Positions 45,876 to 56,889 of a stretch of DNA of 64,000 nucleotides are shown here, in pieces. Each line of letters begins with the position of its first letter. The stretch's first letter is position 1. This stretch comes from Ligustrum vulgare (taxonomy: Eukaryota; Streptophyta; Magnoliopsida; Lamiales; Oleaceae). A program made the position numbers and the translations under genes. The notes beneath the pieces are model-generated. The model searched no databases. It saw nothing but the letters and a program-made list of their open reading frames with translations, and was not told where the DNA came from. Location: positions 9,525,096 through 9,589,095 of the forward strand of contig OY743170.1 in assembly GCA_963555705.1 (NCBI GenBank), read 5' to 3'.

Positions 45876-46984
45876 TTCCTTTGATTTTTCTTATTTTTAA
45901 TATTATTTTAAAATTTTAATCATTCTAAGAATCATTTAATAATTAAAACAATATATACCAAACATCTAAAATTATAAAATATCATATCTATTTTATAATT
46001 CCTACAAATATTCAATTATACAATTTTTAAGTTTTTCAATTTTTCTTTGATAATTTTTTTTTTCTAATATTTTTTCATTTTTTTTTTTGTATAGATAAAA
46101 TCATTTAAAACTTGAAATTAAAGTAAAATAAACTTTTTTTTTAAAAAAAAAAATAAAGTCCACAAAGGCTTGCATTAATCATGACGGGGAGCTTCGAACG
46201 AGTTTCGAGTCTAGGAGTCATCTAAAACTAGTTTTTTAGAACACCGATTTTGATGACTAAAAAATTTAGATAAAACCGTAATGATATCATTTGCATCGAT
46301 TTTGGCATAATTGCATTTATTTTGTCTGTTTAATTAGATACTTATATATATCATTATTTCCAATCCAAAACTCTAAAATTTAGTAAACATTAAATTAAAA
46401 TACAATTTCTCTTACTCTATCATATTAACTCATCTCCATTCTAAAATTGAAATTTCACATCAAATGAACAATATTTCTTATTTTTCCCTTTTAACTTAAT
46501 TTTGATTATTATTTAATTTGAACTATTTATTTTATCATTAATCCAAATAAATAAATTTATTTTATCCATATCAAAAAGTTGATTCAACTTAATCAAAATC
46601 ATCATATTCATCGTTCACAATTTTTAATTGATTTGAGCCAAAATAAAAATAAAAAAAAAAAACTCGTACAATCCCTTCCCAAACAAATAACCAAAAAAAG
46701 GACGAGAAATTTTCTCCTTTCAACTGATTGCTAAAGGGGCAAAATTTGGAAAAAAAAAAAAAAAGGAAAATTAATGCCGTGTTGAACAGTGTAGCGCTTT
46801 CACAAATTGCAAATTTACATTTTTGAAGTTCACTGGTTGAAGACGGTCTCAAGGGGAAAATACCTATTTTTTGCAGTTTTGTCCAAAAAGTCAAGAAAAC
46901 TTTCGTATCAAGTTCGTCCATATTTATCGACAATTAGAATTAGTCAGTCAAATATAAAGTAGTTACAGATAATTGTCAAAGTGA
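45876..46984. other. AT-rich non-coding DNA
   Basis: Poly-T and poly-A runs and no supported ORF. Just left, at about 45215-45287, GGGGC/GCCCC blocks ending TTGTCATCTCTA look like the right half of another TAGGGATG-type hAT element. Confidence 0.45.
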
Positions 46985-47190
46985 TGACTGATGAGGCTAT
47001 CAAATTAATTAATAATATTAATTGTGTAATGGTTAGGTTAGGATGTGAAGAATCGAGAAATTTCAACACGCCCTTTCCACAAGTGGTCATTCAACTTCAA
47101 TGTCAAGTCCAGCGTCCAACCTAATTAATGCACCAAAATGCCAAATTAAGCATTATGTTGACAAATTTCGCGTCCAACAGATTTTTATAT
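46985..47190 (-). repeat. Dispersed repeat, copy 2
   Basis: Reverse-orientation relative of 18055-18220, with the same conserved blocks (TTGGCATTTTGGTGCATTAA on the minus strand). It lies 480 bp upstream of the second kinase ATG. Confidence 0.65.
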
Positions 47191-47671
47191 CTTTTCCTCT
47201 CTCATGTTGAATGTGACACTTGTTGCCTGATTTTACTTCAACAATAGACTAATCAGTTATTCATGATATTTGCAGCTCTTTCAAATGAAGTAAATTACCA
47301 TTCTCTATTCTATAAAAGTTATTATGCGTTTTTTTATTAATGTTAATAATTATTTAAAATTTTTAAATGAGAATTTTGTAAAATAATCATATTTAAAAAA
47401 AAAATTCATATAATTAAGATATAAAAAGATATTGATGGACAAATTAAAATATATATATACAAGCTACCGTTTATAAAAGGAGGCTTATTTATTGGATGAT
47501 AGATCTCAATCAGGGGTATGATCTTGCGAAGTAGAAGAACAAGAAAAGCAATCCATTTCACATTTTTTTATTTTTTTTTATTTTTATCACGACTTATAAT
47601 TATCTCAAAAAACATTAGGAGCGTCGTTTTCTGAGAGTATTTGAGTTTTTGGAGGGTTAATTGATTTTGCA

Positions 47672-50586
47672 ATGGGAATTTGCTTGAGCAATCAAATCAA
47701 GGCTCAGAGCCCTTTTCATAATCGTAAAGTTATCTTTTGAATGACATCTTGCTCTATGTTTTTATTTTTTTTATATATGAATATTTGAAGTGATTATTCG
47801 AGTAAAAGGAAAAGGTTACGAGTAGCAAATATTTAGAGGTTCCGCCCGTGAAAACACTCTGAAACATATGTTAATGAACACACAGAAGTTAATATCCCAT
47901 GTTTGGTCACATGCATTGTTCTAGCATACAAGAAAACAAGAACGGTACACAAAAAAGGAAAGAAAAAACTTTCATCAATCTGTGCTGGAAATGTCGTCCA
48001 ATTGAGGGCTTTTGATTTATATGTTCTTGCCTTGAAAAACTCCAAATCGAAGCCGACAGAGAATTCAAGCACAAGATGGTGGTATTTTTGATATTCCTTG
48101 ATGTTGCAGTTCCACCATAACACTGTCAATGGATGGAGGCTTCAATCCAAGTGGAAGTGGCAGCCATGGCTTTGATAAAGCATCTCCAATGGCTGCATCT
48201 ATACTCTCCTTTGACGGGTGAAAGTCCAGTGGAGGTTGAGGCATTGTTGGTCCAGAGGATATGGCCGGGACACCAACTCCGGGGTCTATTTTGTCTCAGT
48301 TTTCCAAAATGGGAAAGCTTCGCCTCTGTTTATGGTCCGGACTTTTAAAAATGCATGCTCTTGAACATGTTTGAATAATTTTCTGCTTTGTCGGGCTAGA
48401 AGAACATTTAGTCAATCGTGCCCTTAATCAATACGAACCTGTTTATGTTTCTTTATTTGATTTTACGATTTTATGTTCATTTATCTTGTTAATTAGGTCA
48501 TGTATCCCTCCACTATATGTTTCTTCTCTGTGCTATAATTGCTAAGTTTTTTTAAATATAGGTGGAATATGTGAGCTGCAAATGAAATTACAGTTCATGT
48601 CCTTTTCATTTGCTGAGTTAAGGGTAATTTGTCTTAATTTCCTACTGAACCTGCCAAGAAAGAACAACAAGATAGGTCTATTTACACGCTTTCTGCTTGA
48701 AGTTAGTTATTTAAGAAATTGGTAACGAAAAGTGACGATTTTGAATTTATGATGTATAGTTCTATCATAATTAAACCAAACTGGATAATATATGTAGGTG
48801 TTATTTCTTGTAAAAATGTCAGTGGAAATGAGACAGAATTAAGTAATCCGAGCAGCAAGGCCCCATCTGCTTCTATAACCTCGACTCTTTCGATTGAGGG
48901 TGAGATCTTGAAGTCCTCCAACCTAAAAAGCTTCACATTCAGTGATCTTAAAGCAGCCACAAGAAACTTTCGCCCAGACTGTGTATTAGGAGTAGGGCGT
49001 TTTGGTTCTGTTTACAAAGGATGGGTTGATGAACACTCACTTACAGCGTCAAAGCCTGGGACTGGGATGGTGATAGCTGTTAAGAGGCTAAACCAAGAAG
49101 GGTGGCAGGGTCACAAGGAATGGTTGGTATGTAAAATTCTCACCTTAAACTCCTCAACAGTTGAAAACATGTACTTGGAAATTTGTTAAGCGTATTAATT
49201 TGTCACTTAATTTTGTTGAGCATTGAAACTCTGTTAAGCATATCTGTTTAATACGTTTAAGTGATTTGCATTTACTTAAAGTAGCATTTGACAATATAAT
49301 ATAGTGCAAACATACAGCTGTGATGGCAATAACATGAATTAAACAGTTGTGCACATTGATAATTTCCTTTTCATTGATAAACTTTACATTTGAATTTTCA
49401 GGCAGAAGTCAACTATCTTGGGCAGCTTCGTCACCCTAATCTTGTGAAATTAATTGGTTACTGCTTAGAAAATGACCACAGACTTTTGGCTTATGAGTTC
49501 ATGCCCAAAGGTAGCATGGAGAATCATCTATTCAGGAGTGAGTTAAATATACCCCCTTATGAATACCATAGTGTGATATATTGGTGGATATTTCTAAATG
49601 TCGAATTTCAGTTGACACAATGATTTTTTATCGAACTAGGAGGTTCTTACTTCCAGCCACTTTCCTGGAGCCTAAGAATGAAAATTGCTCTATGTGCTGC
49701 AAGAGGACTTGCCTTTCTTCACAATGCTGATATAAAAGTAATATATCGAGACTTCAGGACTTCTAGTATCTTGCTTGATTCGGTAAGTATAATCACGTTT
49801 GTTCTATTCAAGAGAGTTTTGTATTGTAGTTTTGACCATTTCATTTTTTTTATCATGGTTTATATTCAATTATTACAACTTCTGAATGGTTAACATGTAA
49901 TTTTGCTTGTGATTTTAATTGGCAGAACTACATTGCAAAACTTTCCGATTTAAGATTGGCAAGGGATGTGCCAACTGGTGATAAGAGTAACGTCCCAACT
50001 CGAGTTTTCGTCTCAATTCGAGTTATGAGACCTAATGGATACACGGCTCCCGAGTATCCATGCACAGGTACTCATCTCATGCAGTTTCCTCCCCAGAAAT
50101 TTGCTTGACTAATAAGAGTTCTTCAACTCTCTGTTTTGTGCTTCAACTTGCATTTGTAATTCTTTAGTCAATAGTGCACGCTGTCCTAATAGACCATTTT
50201 TCGTTTTGCGCTTTTGGGGAAGGCCAGGCCGTTTAACTACCAAGAGTGATGTATATAGCTTTGGAGTGGTACTTTTAGAAATTATATCTGGTAAGAAAGC
50301 AATGGACAAGAATTTGCCAATGGGGGAACGTAATTTGGTTGAATGGGCAAAACCTTATCTGATGAACAAACGTAGAATGTCGAGCATTCTAGACCCCCGT
50401 CTTGAAGGCCAGTACTCAACGGGTCAAGCCTTAAAAGTAGCTACCCTTGTGCTTCAATGCTTATGCGAGAACCCCAAGTTGAGGCCAAAGATGAACGAGG
50501 TCGTAACTGCTTTAGAACAGGTTCAAGAGTCGAAGGAGACTTCAACGTATGATCAAAACAGTCACAAATCAAATCATAACTCTTAA
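47672..50586 (+). CDS. RLCK-VII tandem duplicate, predicted pseudokinase
   Basis: Six exons (47672-47723, 48798-49126, 49402-49537, 49640-49782, 49926-50067, 50228-50586) keep GT-AG borders and join in frame to 386 residues. MGICLSN for membrane anchoring and the AVKRL lysine remain. The catalytic loop reads [11 protein letters not shown] (conserved Lys and Asn replaced), the DFG motif is DLR, and the activation segment is altered ([19 protein letters not shown]) with a 6-codon in-frame duplication. An early TAA removes the last ~33 residues relative to copy 1. By family knowledge the loss of Asn and DFG should prevent Mg-ATP catalysis. It could be a decoy or scaffold pseudokinase, or a decaying copy that happens to remain open. 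Confidence 0.8.
47770..48296. other. Insertion in intron 1 of RLCK copy 2
   Basis: Copy 1 goes directly from CTCTATGTTATTGTTTCAG to the following conserved intron sequence; copy 2 has about 525 extra bp here. The insert carries an antisense coding fragment (listed separately). No terminal repeats or target duplication were seen, so it may be filler DNA from repair. Confidence 0.6.
48065..48291 (-). pseudogene. Antisense gene fragment, plant nuclear-protein C-terminus
   Basis: On the minus strand an open frame of about 75 codons ends at a TGA (48067-48065). It contains [33 protein letters not shown] and [16 protein letters not shown]. The low-degeneracy, Pro/Leu-rich sequence and good codon pattern show a real protein C-terminus. 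It recalls the C-termini of plant homeodomain-like nuclear proteins, but that is from memory of the pattern and unverified. It lies wholly within the intronic insertion. Confidence 0.5.
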
Positions 50587-51010
50587 CCTCACAAGGGTCA
50601 TAGGTCATACCGAAGCAGTGCTGAAGAAACTCGTGGAGTAATAGCTTACCTGAGACCTTCACCTTCCCCGCTTTACGTATAAGAGAAGAAACAGAGGCAT
50701 GGCAGTCTTATGGTGGTTTAGCATGAGCTTATTTTGGGATAACTATATTTTTAAAGGCATGTACAGTTTTTTTGTGGCAATATGCTTTTCTCTATGTAAC
50801 AGCTTTCTGGTTTATGATCAGCATGCCGTTGGAAATGTTGTAGGATGTTTTCAGCATGGAAATCTTAATTTTAACAAAAATATTTAATGGTGTATGTTGT
50901 TGAGGATTTTCATCCATGAATGTCAAGAATCCTAGCCCCTTGATGTGGAAAAGACCTGTATCTATGATTATGATTTTACGTATGGACAATTCTTCAATAT
51001 CTTGTTCATA

Positions 51011-51108
51011 AATGAACAAGACATACTTCTATTTATCGACAATATCTTCCGTTTCGTCCAATCAGGATCCGAAGTATTGGCCTTATTGGGTAGAATGCCA
51101 TCTGCTGT
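51011..51108 (+). pseudogene. atpB: Plastid atpB fragment (nuclear plastid DNA)
   Basis: The frame reads [20 protein letters not shown] then [13 protein letters not shown], matching the ATP synthase beta subunit, and the codons look like the plastid gene rather than the nuclear mitochondrial one. Homology stops abruptly at both ends. The fragment sits inside about 300 bp that interrupts the duplicated 3' flank of the kinase (50937-51240); the remainder of that insert is unidentified. It is a dead scrap, not a gene. Confidence 0.75.
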
Positions 51109-51478
51109 CCATTGGCAATCCGCTCCCATATGGTCGTTGACATGCTTAGCGAAAGTCTCCTTATTTACGGCGAAATTTAGATCAACCTCCTTCATATATG
51201 AATCTATTTTATTCGGAAGGAAGAACTTGCATTAGTATCTCAAGATAATTGTCAATAGTTTCTGTTGAAGCTGCAATGAGTTTATTGTCTTGCACTTGGA
51301 ACTTCTAACTGGGATTGTATACCTCCCATTTAAAAGTTGAATTCACAGTGGTATGGTGGAAGGATTCATATAGTTTGCTCTAAATTTATGGAAAATATAA
51401 CTGAATTGAATGTGTTATTATTCTTTATCCAGTTTCTTGTTAGAATAATGTGAGCAGCAGTTGATGTGGATTGAGTAA

Positions 51479-52049
51479 CACTACGAGAATCCGACCCTAT
51501 AGAGACGACAAAAGTCGTCTCTGAATGATTTAAAGTTGTCTCTATTGGTTATTAGCGTCTCTGTTTCCTCCAGGATAATTGCGACGACCTTAAGAGACGA
51601 ACGACAATGTCGTCTCTATTTATGAAAATATTTAATTATTTATTTATTTCGATCCGATTCAATCATTTTTTAACCAATCCAAATCTCGATCCGAACCGTC
51701 GACCCGCAAGTTTTCTTTAATTCATATGATAATTGTGCATGACTTGAATTCGAACTCGGGACCTAAGTGTTGGGTGGTGATGTCCCAACCACTAAGACAA
51801 TTGAATTCTTGTATTAAATTTTGTTTAAAATAATATATATTAGTTAACTTAATAATATTTTCTCAACAAATTAACTTTAATATTAATTATATAAATGTAA
51901 ATAATCAAACAGGTTAACAAAAAAAAAAATAATAAATAAATAAATAAAATAGAGATATTTAAAAAATAAGAATAAAAAAAATAAAAAAAAGAATAGACGA
52001 CTATGCCGTCTCTAATTTTTCGTCTTTTTCGCTTCTTAATCTTGTAGTG
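51479..52049. mobile_element. Short CACTA (En/Spm) element
   Basis: Ends CACTACGAGAA and (reverse) CACTACAAGAT, flanked by a 3-bp TAA duplication on both sides, the hallmark of CACTA transposons. Subterminal copies of AGAGACGAC and its complement GTCGTCTCT recur near both ends, as expected for transposase-binding repeats. At 571 bp it has no transposase. Confidence 0.88.
51741..51805 (-). repeat. tRNA-derived (SINE-like) segment inside the CACTA element
   Basis: The minus strand reads TGTCTTAGTGGTTGGGACAT, like a pol III A box, then 30 bp later GGTCCCGAGTTCGAATTC, like a B box. It does not fold as a proper tRNA. It is probably a decayed tRNA or SINE head carried by the transposon. Confidence 0.45.
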
Positions 52050-52457
52050 TAACTGGGTTTTCTACCAGAACAAAAAAGATTCAACCAAAATTTTTATATT
52101 GGTAAGAACATCATATTTAAATTTGAGACAAAAAAATAGGTCATTTACAAAATATTCTATTTCCATACTGAAATGCAAACAAGAAAAGGAGTGAAAAGAA
52201 GATGGAGATTTGATTATGTTCAAATAATTCTTTTTGTCTTCTTTGGAGAAATTATAATGATATACTGAGTAATGGGGTGTGTGAATGATAAATGAGTAGT
52301 CGTTTAAATGTGTGATTAATAATTAACTTCAAATCGCCAAACACGCACTTACAAAGTAGATTAAAACCTTTTTTTTTTTAATATTTTTTTGGGTGACAAA
52401 TCAAAAATCACAAGAGATTATAAATAATTATATATACAATTTATTAAGGAACATCTA

Positions 52458-52530
52458 GCCGTCTTAGCTCAGCCGGTAGAGCGCGTGGCTTTTAACCACG
52501 TGGTCGTGGGTTCGATTCCCACAGACGGCG
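52458..52530 (+). tRNA. tRNA-Lys (anticodon TTT)
   Basis: A 73-bp cloverleaf: acceptor stem GCCGTCT/AGACGGC with discriminator G, D arm with AGCTCAGCCGGTAGAGC, anticodon stem CGTGG/CCACG with loop CTTTTAA, and T arm GTGGGTTCGATTCCCAC. No intron. The downstream T run is weak (GTTTAG), with a TTTT only about 35 bp later. It looks functional. Confidence 0.95.
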
Positions 52531-52580
52531 TTTAGTGATTGGTTTATTATTTATTAGTTATTAATTTTATTTAACATAAT

Positions 52581-52850
52581 TAAGTCTCTGTTTGATTGTC
52601 AGTTTAATTATTAATTGTATTTAACTAAAATAAAATCAGAATTAAAAAACTTACCAAACAGGGTTTCAAACATATATCCTTATAAAATCTCAAATTGAAA
52701 AACCCACGGACAGCGTTTTGTTGTCAGTTTATTTTTGTATTGTAAGTCTCTGTTTTGATATCAGTTTACTTATTAATTGTATTTCACTTTATTAAAAATT
52801 GAAATCTGAATAAAAAATCTTACTAAATAGTTTTTCAAACAATGGAAGAA
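52581..52850 (+). repeat. Tandem pair of Tourist-like units with partial tRNA end
   Basis: TAAGTCTCTGTTTGAT...CTTACCAAACAGGGTTTCAAACA (52581-52671) recurs in diverged form at 52743-52850. Between the copies, CCCACGGACAGCG (52703-52715) resembles the last 13 bases of the tRNA-Lys gene, suggesting that the duplicated unit included the tRNA 3' end. Confidence 0.5.
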
Positions 52851-52929
52851 TACATGACTAAGGTTTTTAAAATACATATTTTCAAAATTAAGATAGGTTT
52901 ATTTAAAAAATCATGTTATAATTAATTAT

Positions 52930-53710
52930 ATATATTTTATTGTTTATGGTCACAGACTCGCAAGTCACAATTGTTTAGGTTACAACTTATTATGGTCAAA
53001 AGTTACAAATCAAGTCATAAGTTTATGATCACAATCATTATTTTTTAAGTCACAATTTATTTCTCGGTCACAAATTTTGAATTTCGTAAGTCACGATTTT
53101 TTTGGGTATCAAATCTCGAGTCAATTTGTCACAACTTATCAAATTATGAGTCATAATTTCTTTATTTGTCACAAATCACAAATTTCATTGGTCACAATTT
53201 TTTCTCGGATACAAATCAAGAATTTTTTAGATCACAATTTCACAAATCACTAATTTTTTTGGTCATAGATCATAAATCTTATAGGTCACAATTTATATTA
53301 TTATTTGGTTGACTCATTTTTTTTTTATCACAAATTATCGATTTAGAGCCCGTTTGCTGATGGTTAAAATTTTACTTCAATTTTTCAAACTCAATCTCAA
53401 CCATTCATTCTTAGTCAAGCCCACAATTTTTTACTTTTCAATCTTTTTCAAATCACACATCCATTAAAAAAAAAAAATCTCAAAAACCTAAGTTTTTCAC
53501 ATTACCAAACAAGCTCTTAGTTGGTTACAATCTATTTCTCGGTCACAAACCACAAATATTATAGGTCACAACAATTAATTAATCAAAACTTATTTTTGGA
53601 TCATAATTATCAACTTATTGAGTCACAATAATTCAATTAAAGGCCATAAATTATCAAAGTTTTTAGGTCACGTACTATTTACCAGTCACAAATTAAGTAA
53701 TATTGGTCAC
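52930..53710 (+). repeat. GTCACAA-motif array, unit 1
   Basis: GGTCACAA/AGTCACAA recurs at irregular 15-40 bp spacing, joined by AT-rich linkers such as CTTATTTCTCG and AATTTCGTAAG. It is interrupted by a Tourist MITE at 53346-53516. Non-coding; an irregular minisatellite rather than a strict tandem repeat. Confidence 0.7.
53346..53516. mobile_element. Tourist-type MITE in the array
   Basis: Inverted ends GAGCCCGTTTG and (reverse) GAGCTTGTTTGG with a TTA duplication on both sides (53343-53345 and 53517-53519). It matches 21740-21892 in opposite orientation. 171 bp, non-coding. Confidence 0.75.
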
Positions 53711-54585
53711 ATATCCTCATCAGCACCACCACCGACTGCCAACACCGCCATATTTACCACCGCTGCCAACACTAGTACTGACCAGAGCAAACACCACCAC
53801 ATCTAACCTCACCACCAACCAAACTACTGCCACCACTTCCACCCCCACATCCGCCGCCGCCACCACCACAAACACAAGAACCACCCTACCCTACCTACCC
53901 CCACTCCTCCACCATAGCCATCACCACCACATTGCCGCACCCCAACTATCACCACTACATCCAGTCCATAATCACCACACCACCACAGCCACCCACTTCC
54001 GTTATCTTCAATCACTTGCACCACCACTACAGCCACTGCACCACCTCCAAATCACCCACCACCATCACTACGACCATTACCGGATCCCCAACCTCATCGT
54101 CACTACCACACCTCACCAATAGCACCACCACCACAACAACACCTCACCATCACTGAGCACCACAGCCAACCACCATGCCACTATCTCACACCACTGCGCC
54201 ACCATCATCTCCACAACTCAACCAAAAAGAAACAAAATAAAAGAAAGGAGGAGATGGAAGAAGCTCCTTCGTCGCTGTTGCTAGATCGAAGCAACGCCTA
54301 AGCAGCGACTAGGGCGCTACTTCCATGGAAGCCGTGGCGTCGCTGCGGAGGTCCGACGAAGGGGAATTCATGGCAGAGATCCGATGATGGCTGTTGGAGA
54401 CAGCGTCGGAGTGGTGTTTGTGTGAGAGAAGAGAGGGATATGGTGAATGAAAATTATTAGGGTATAAAAGTTGTGTGTTGTGGGAATAGAAGACTTGATT
54501 TTTGTACAAACAACTTTTAAACTTAATTTTTGAATTGTGTAGTTCAAAAACATGCGTGTGTGTAATTTCCTCTTCAAACAAATCC
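53711..54585. repeat. CCACCA-rich module and end box, unit 1
   Basis: 53711-54230 is dominated by CACCAC/ACCACC, so all frames give His/Pro/Thr-rich nonsense ORFs. It is followed by a transitional stretch and an end box at about 54490-54575 (AGACTTGATTTTTGT ... TAATTTCC) that recurs at 58340 and 61395. No gene is supported. Confidence 0.55.
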
Positions 54586-55059
54586 TTATAAATCTCAAAT
54601 TGAATAGGGCTAGATTTGGGTAAAATACATATGTAAGGAATTATAAAGATAGGATTTAATATTTAAGAAATTTGTTCTTTTAGTTCAAAACTCACGTTTT
54701 TATTAAAAAAATATATAATTAAATTGATAATTAAATATTAAGTTCACAATTATATAATTTATGGTCACAGTTACTAGTTCAATTTTAATTCTTTCTTTTC
54801 TGCTACATAATTTTATAAGAAATTATGAATATTGTTAATTGATATGATTAACATAATATTAACTTTCCCCTTTTGTAGAATTCTTTAGTGTTTATGAACT
54901 CTTCTCGAGCAAGCATACTAAAGATTAGTTATTCGTCCAGCCTATACTAGTTAAAATACGCATAAAGGGATGGTATATTATTAAAGTTACAACTGGACAT
55001 ATGTAGCTTGATGAGTTTGCAATCTTCAAGAGTGATGCCCCTCTCCAATTTAGATATTT
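54586..55059. other. AT-rich spacer between composite repeat units
   Basis: No ORF, tRNA or recognisable repeat. The sequence is AT-rich, with a few isolated GTCACA motifs. Confidence 0.5.
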
Positions 55060-56850
55060 TAAAGGTCGCAAATTATCAAATTAATTACTCACGATTTTTT
55101 ATCTGTCACAAATTATAAATTCTACAACTCACTACTTATTTTTCGATCACAAATTATCAAATTAATCGATCACAAATCACAAATTTTATAGGTGACAAAT
55201 CTTTCTTGGTCACAAATTTTGAAAATTCCAGTCATAACTTATTTTTGGTCACAATTTACAAATTTCGTAAGTTACAACTTATTTATCGATTACAAATCTC
55301 GAATTTTGTTAGTCACAACTTTTTCTTGGTCACAAATCACGATTTTGCAAGTCACAACTTATTTTACGGTCACAAATTTCTAGTTAATTGGTCACAACTT
55401 AACAAATTCGTGACTTATTTTCGATCACAATTTATAAATTTCGTAAGTCACAACTTATTTATTGGTCACAAATCTCGAATTTTTTAAGTTACAATTTTTT
55501 TCTCGATCACAAATATCGAATTTATTAGTCACAACTTATACAATTTAAGGTCACAATCACAAGTCATAAATTTTAAAGATCACAAATTACAAATTCTATA
55601 GGTCACAACCTATTTTCAATAGGTATGTCAACGAGCCAAGCTGAGCCGGCTCGTGAGCTGAACATCAAGGCTCGAGTTTTTTGGGGTTGAGGTTTTTTAT
55701 TGGCTCGAACCGACTCGAGCCAAAGCTTAACCAAATTTTAAGGCTCGACTCAAGCTTCCTTGAGTCGAGCTAAGCCGGAGCCTGGCCGACCCATTTTTTC
55801 GATTTTTTTCTTCTTCATGTCACAACTCACATGCAGCAAATGAATTGTGTTTTCCTAAATATTAAAATATATATTGTACACAATAAATGTAGTTAAAATA
55901 TCAAACATAACTTTAGATCCAATAAAAATTTAAATTTAGATTTCGTAAATTCTATACTAATTGTACTATGTATATTCAATAAATTACAAGTTACAAACTT
56001 ACAACCCTCCTCCTCTTTTTTCTGGGTTTGGGACCGGCTACGATTAACATAGATGGAGTTAAAATTGTACACGAATAAAATTGTAATTTTTTATCACAAT
56101 TTATCAAATTAATCCTTCACGACTCATTTATCTGTCACAAATCACAAATTTATTAGGCATGACAATGTCTTTCTGATCACAGATAATGAAATTTTCGATT
56201 ACAACTTATTTTCCCGTCACAATTTACAAATTTTCTTAAGTCACAACTTATTTTATGGTCACAAATTACAAATTTATAAGTCACAACTTATTTTTCGATC
56301 ACAATTTATTAAATTTTTTGTACACAATTCATTACTTGATTACAAATCACAAATGTTACTTATTTCTCGATCACATATTATAGAATGATTTGATCACATG
56401 TTATTTTTCGATTACAAATTACAAATTTATAGGTAACAACTTATTTTTTGTCCTTAATTTATAAAATTAATTGGTCACAAATTACAAACGTTTTTTATTT
56501 CTCGATCACATAATATAGAATTATTTGATCACGACTTATTTTGGGACTCAAATTACAAACTTATATGCCATAACTTATTTTTTGATTCAATTTATAAAAT
56601 TAGTCGGTCATAGTTTATTACTTCATCACAAATCACGAATGTTACTTATTTCTCGATCACATATTATAAAATTATTTGATCATGACTTATTTTTCGATTA
56701 CCTATTACAAATTTATAGGTCATAGCTTATTTTTCAACCATATTTTAAAAAATTATCGGTGAAGTCACAATTACAAATTTAATTTGAATTCTCAAATTTT
56801 TTAGATCACACATTATTTACTAGTCACAAATTACATAATTACTGGGCTCA
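55060..56850 (+). repeat. GTCACAA-motif array, unit 2
   Basis: The longest array: (G/A)GTCACAA alternating with AACTTATTTTTCGGTCACAA-like linkers, about 1.8 kb. A partial GAGCC/GGCTCG hAT-type element (about 55622-55800, start TAGGTATGTCAACGAGCC) interrupts it without a clear right end. ORFs inside reflect the repeat. Confidence 0.65.
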
Positions 56851-56889
56851 TTTAATCAAACTCTCAGAATTAATCTTTAGTTCTGATAA

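Noticed and set aside
46589..46933. 114-codon minus-strand ORF rich in Phe
   Set aside because: Phe runs come from poly-A tracts on the plus strand; no protein-like pattern.
53618..54156. His/Pro/Thr-rich ORFs in overlapping frames
   Set aside because: They arise from CCACCA low-complexity DNA; all frames on one strand are open and none has a domain.
55060..56850. GTCACAA array considered as CRISPR or satellite
   Set aside because: Motif is 7-8 bp at irregular spacing in a plant nuclear context, with no fixed repeat/spacer length; neither CRISPR nor a regular satellite.
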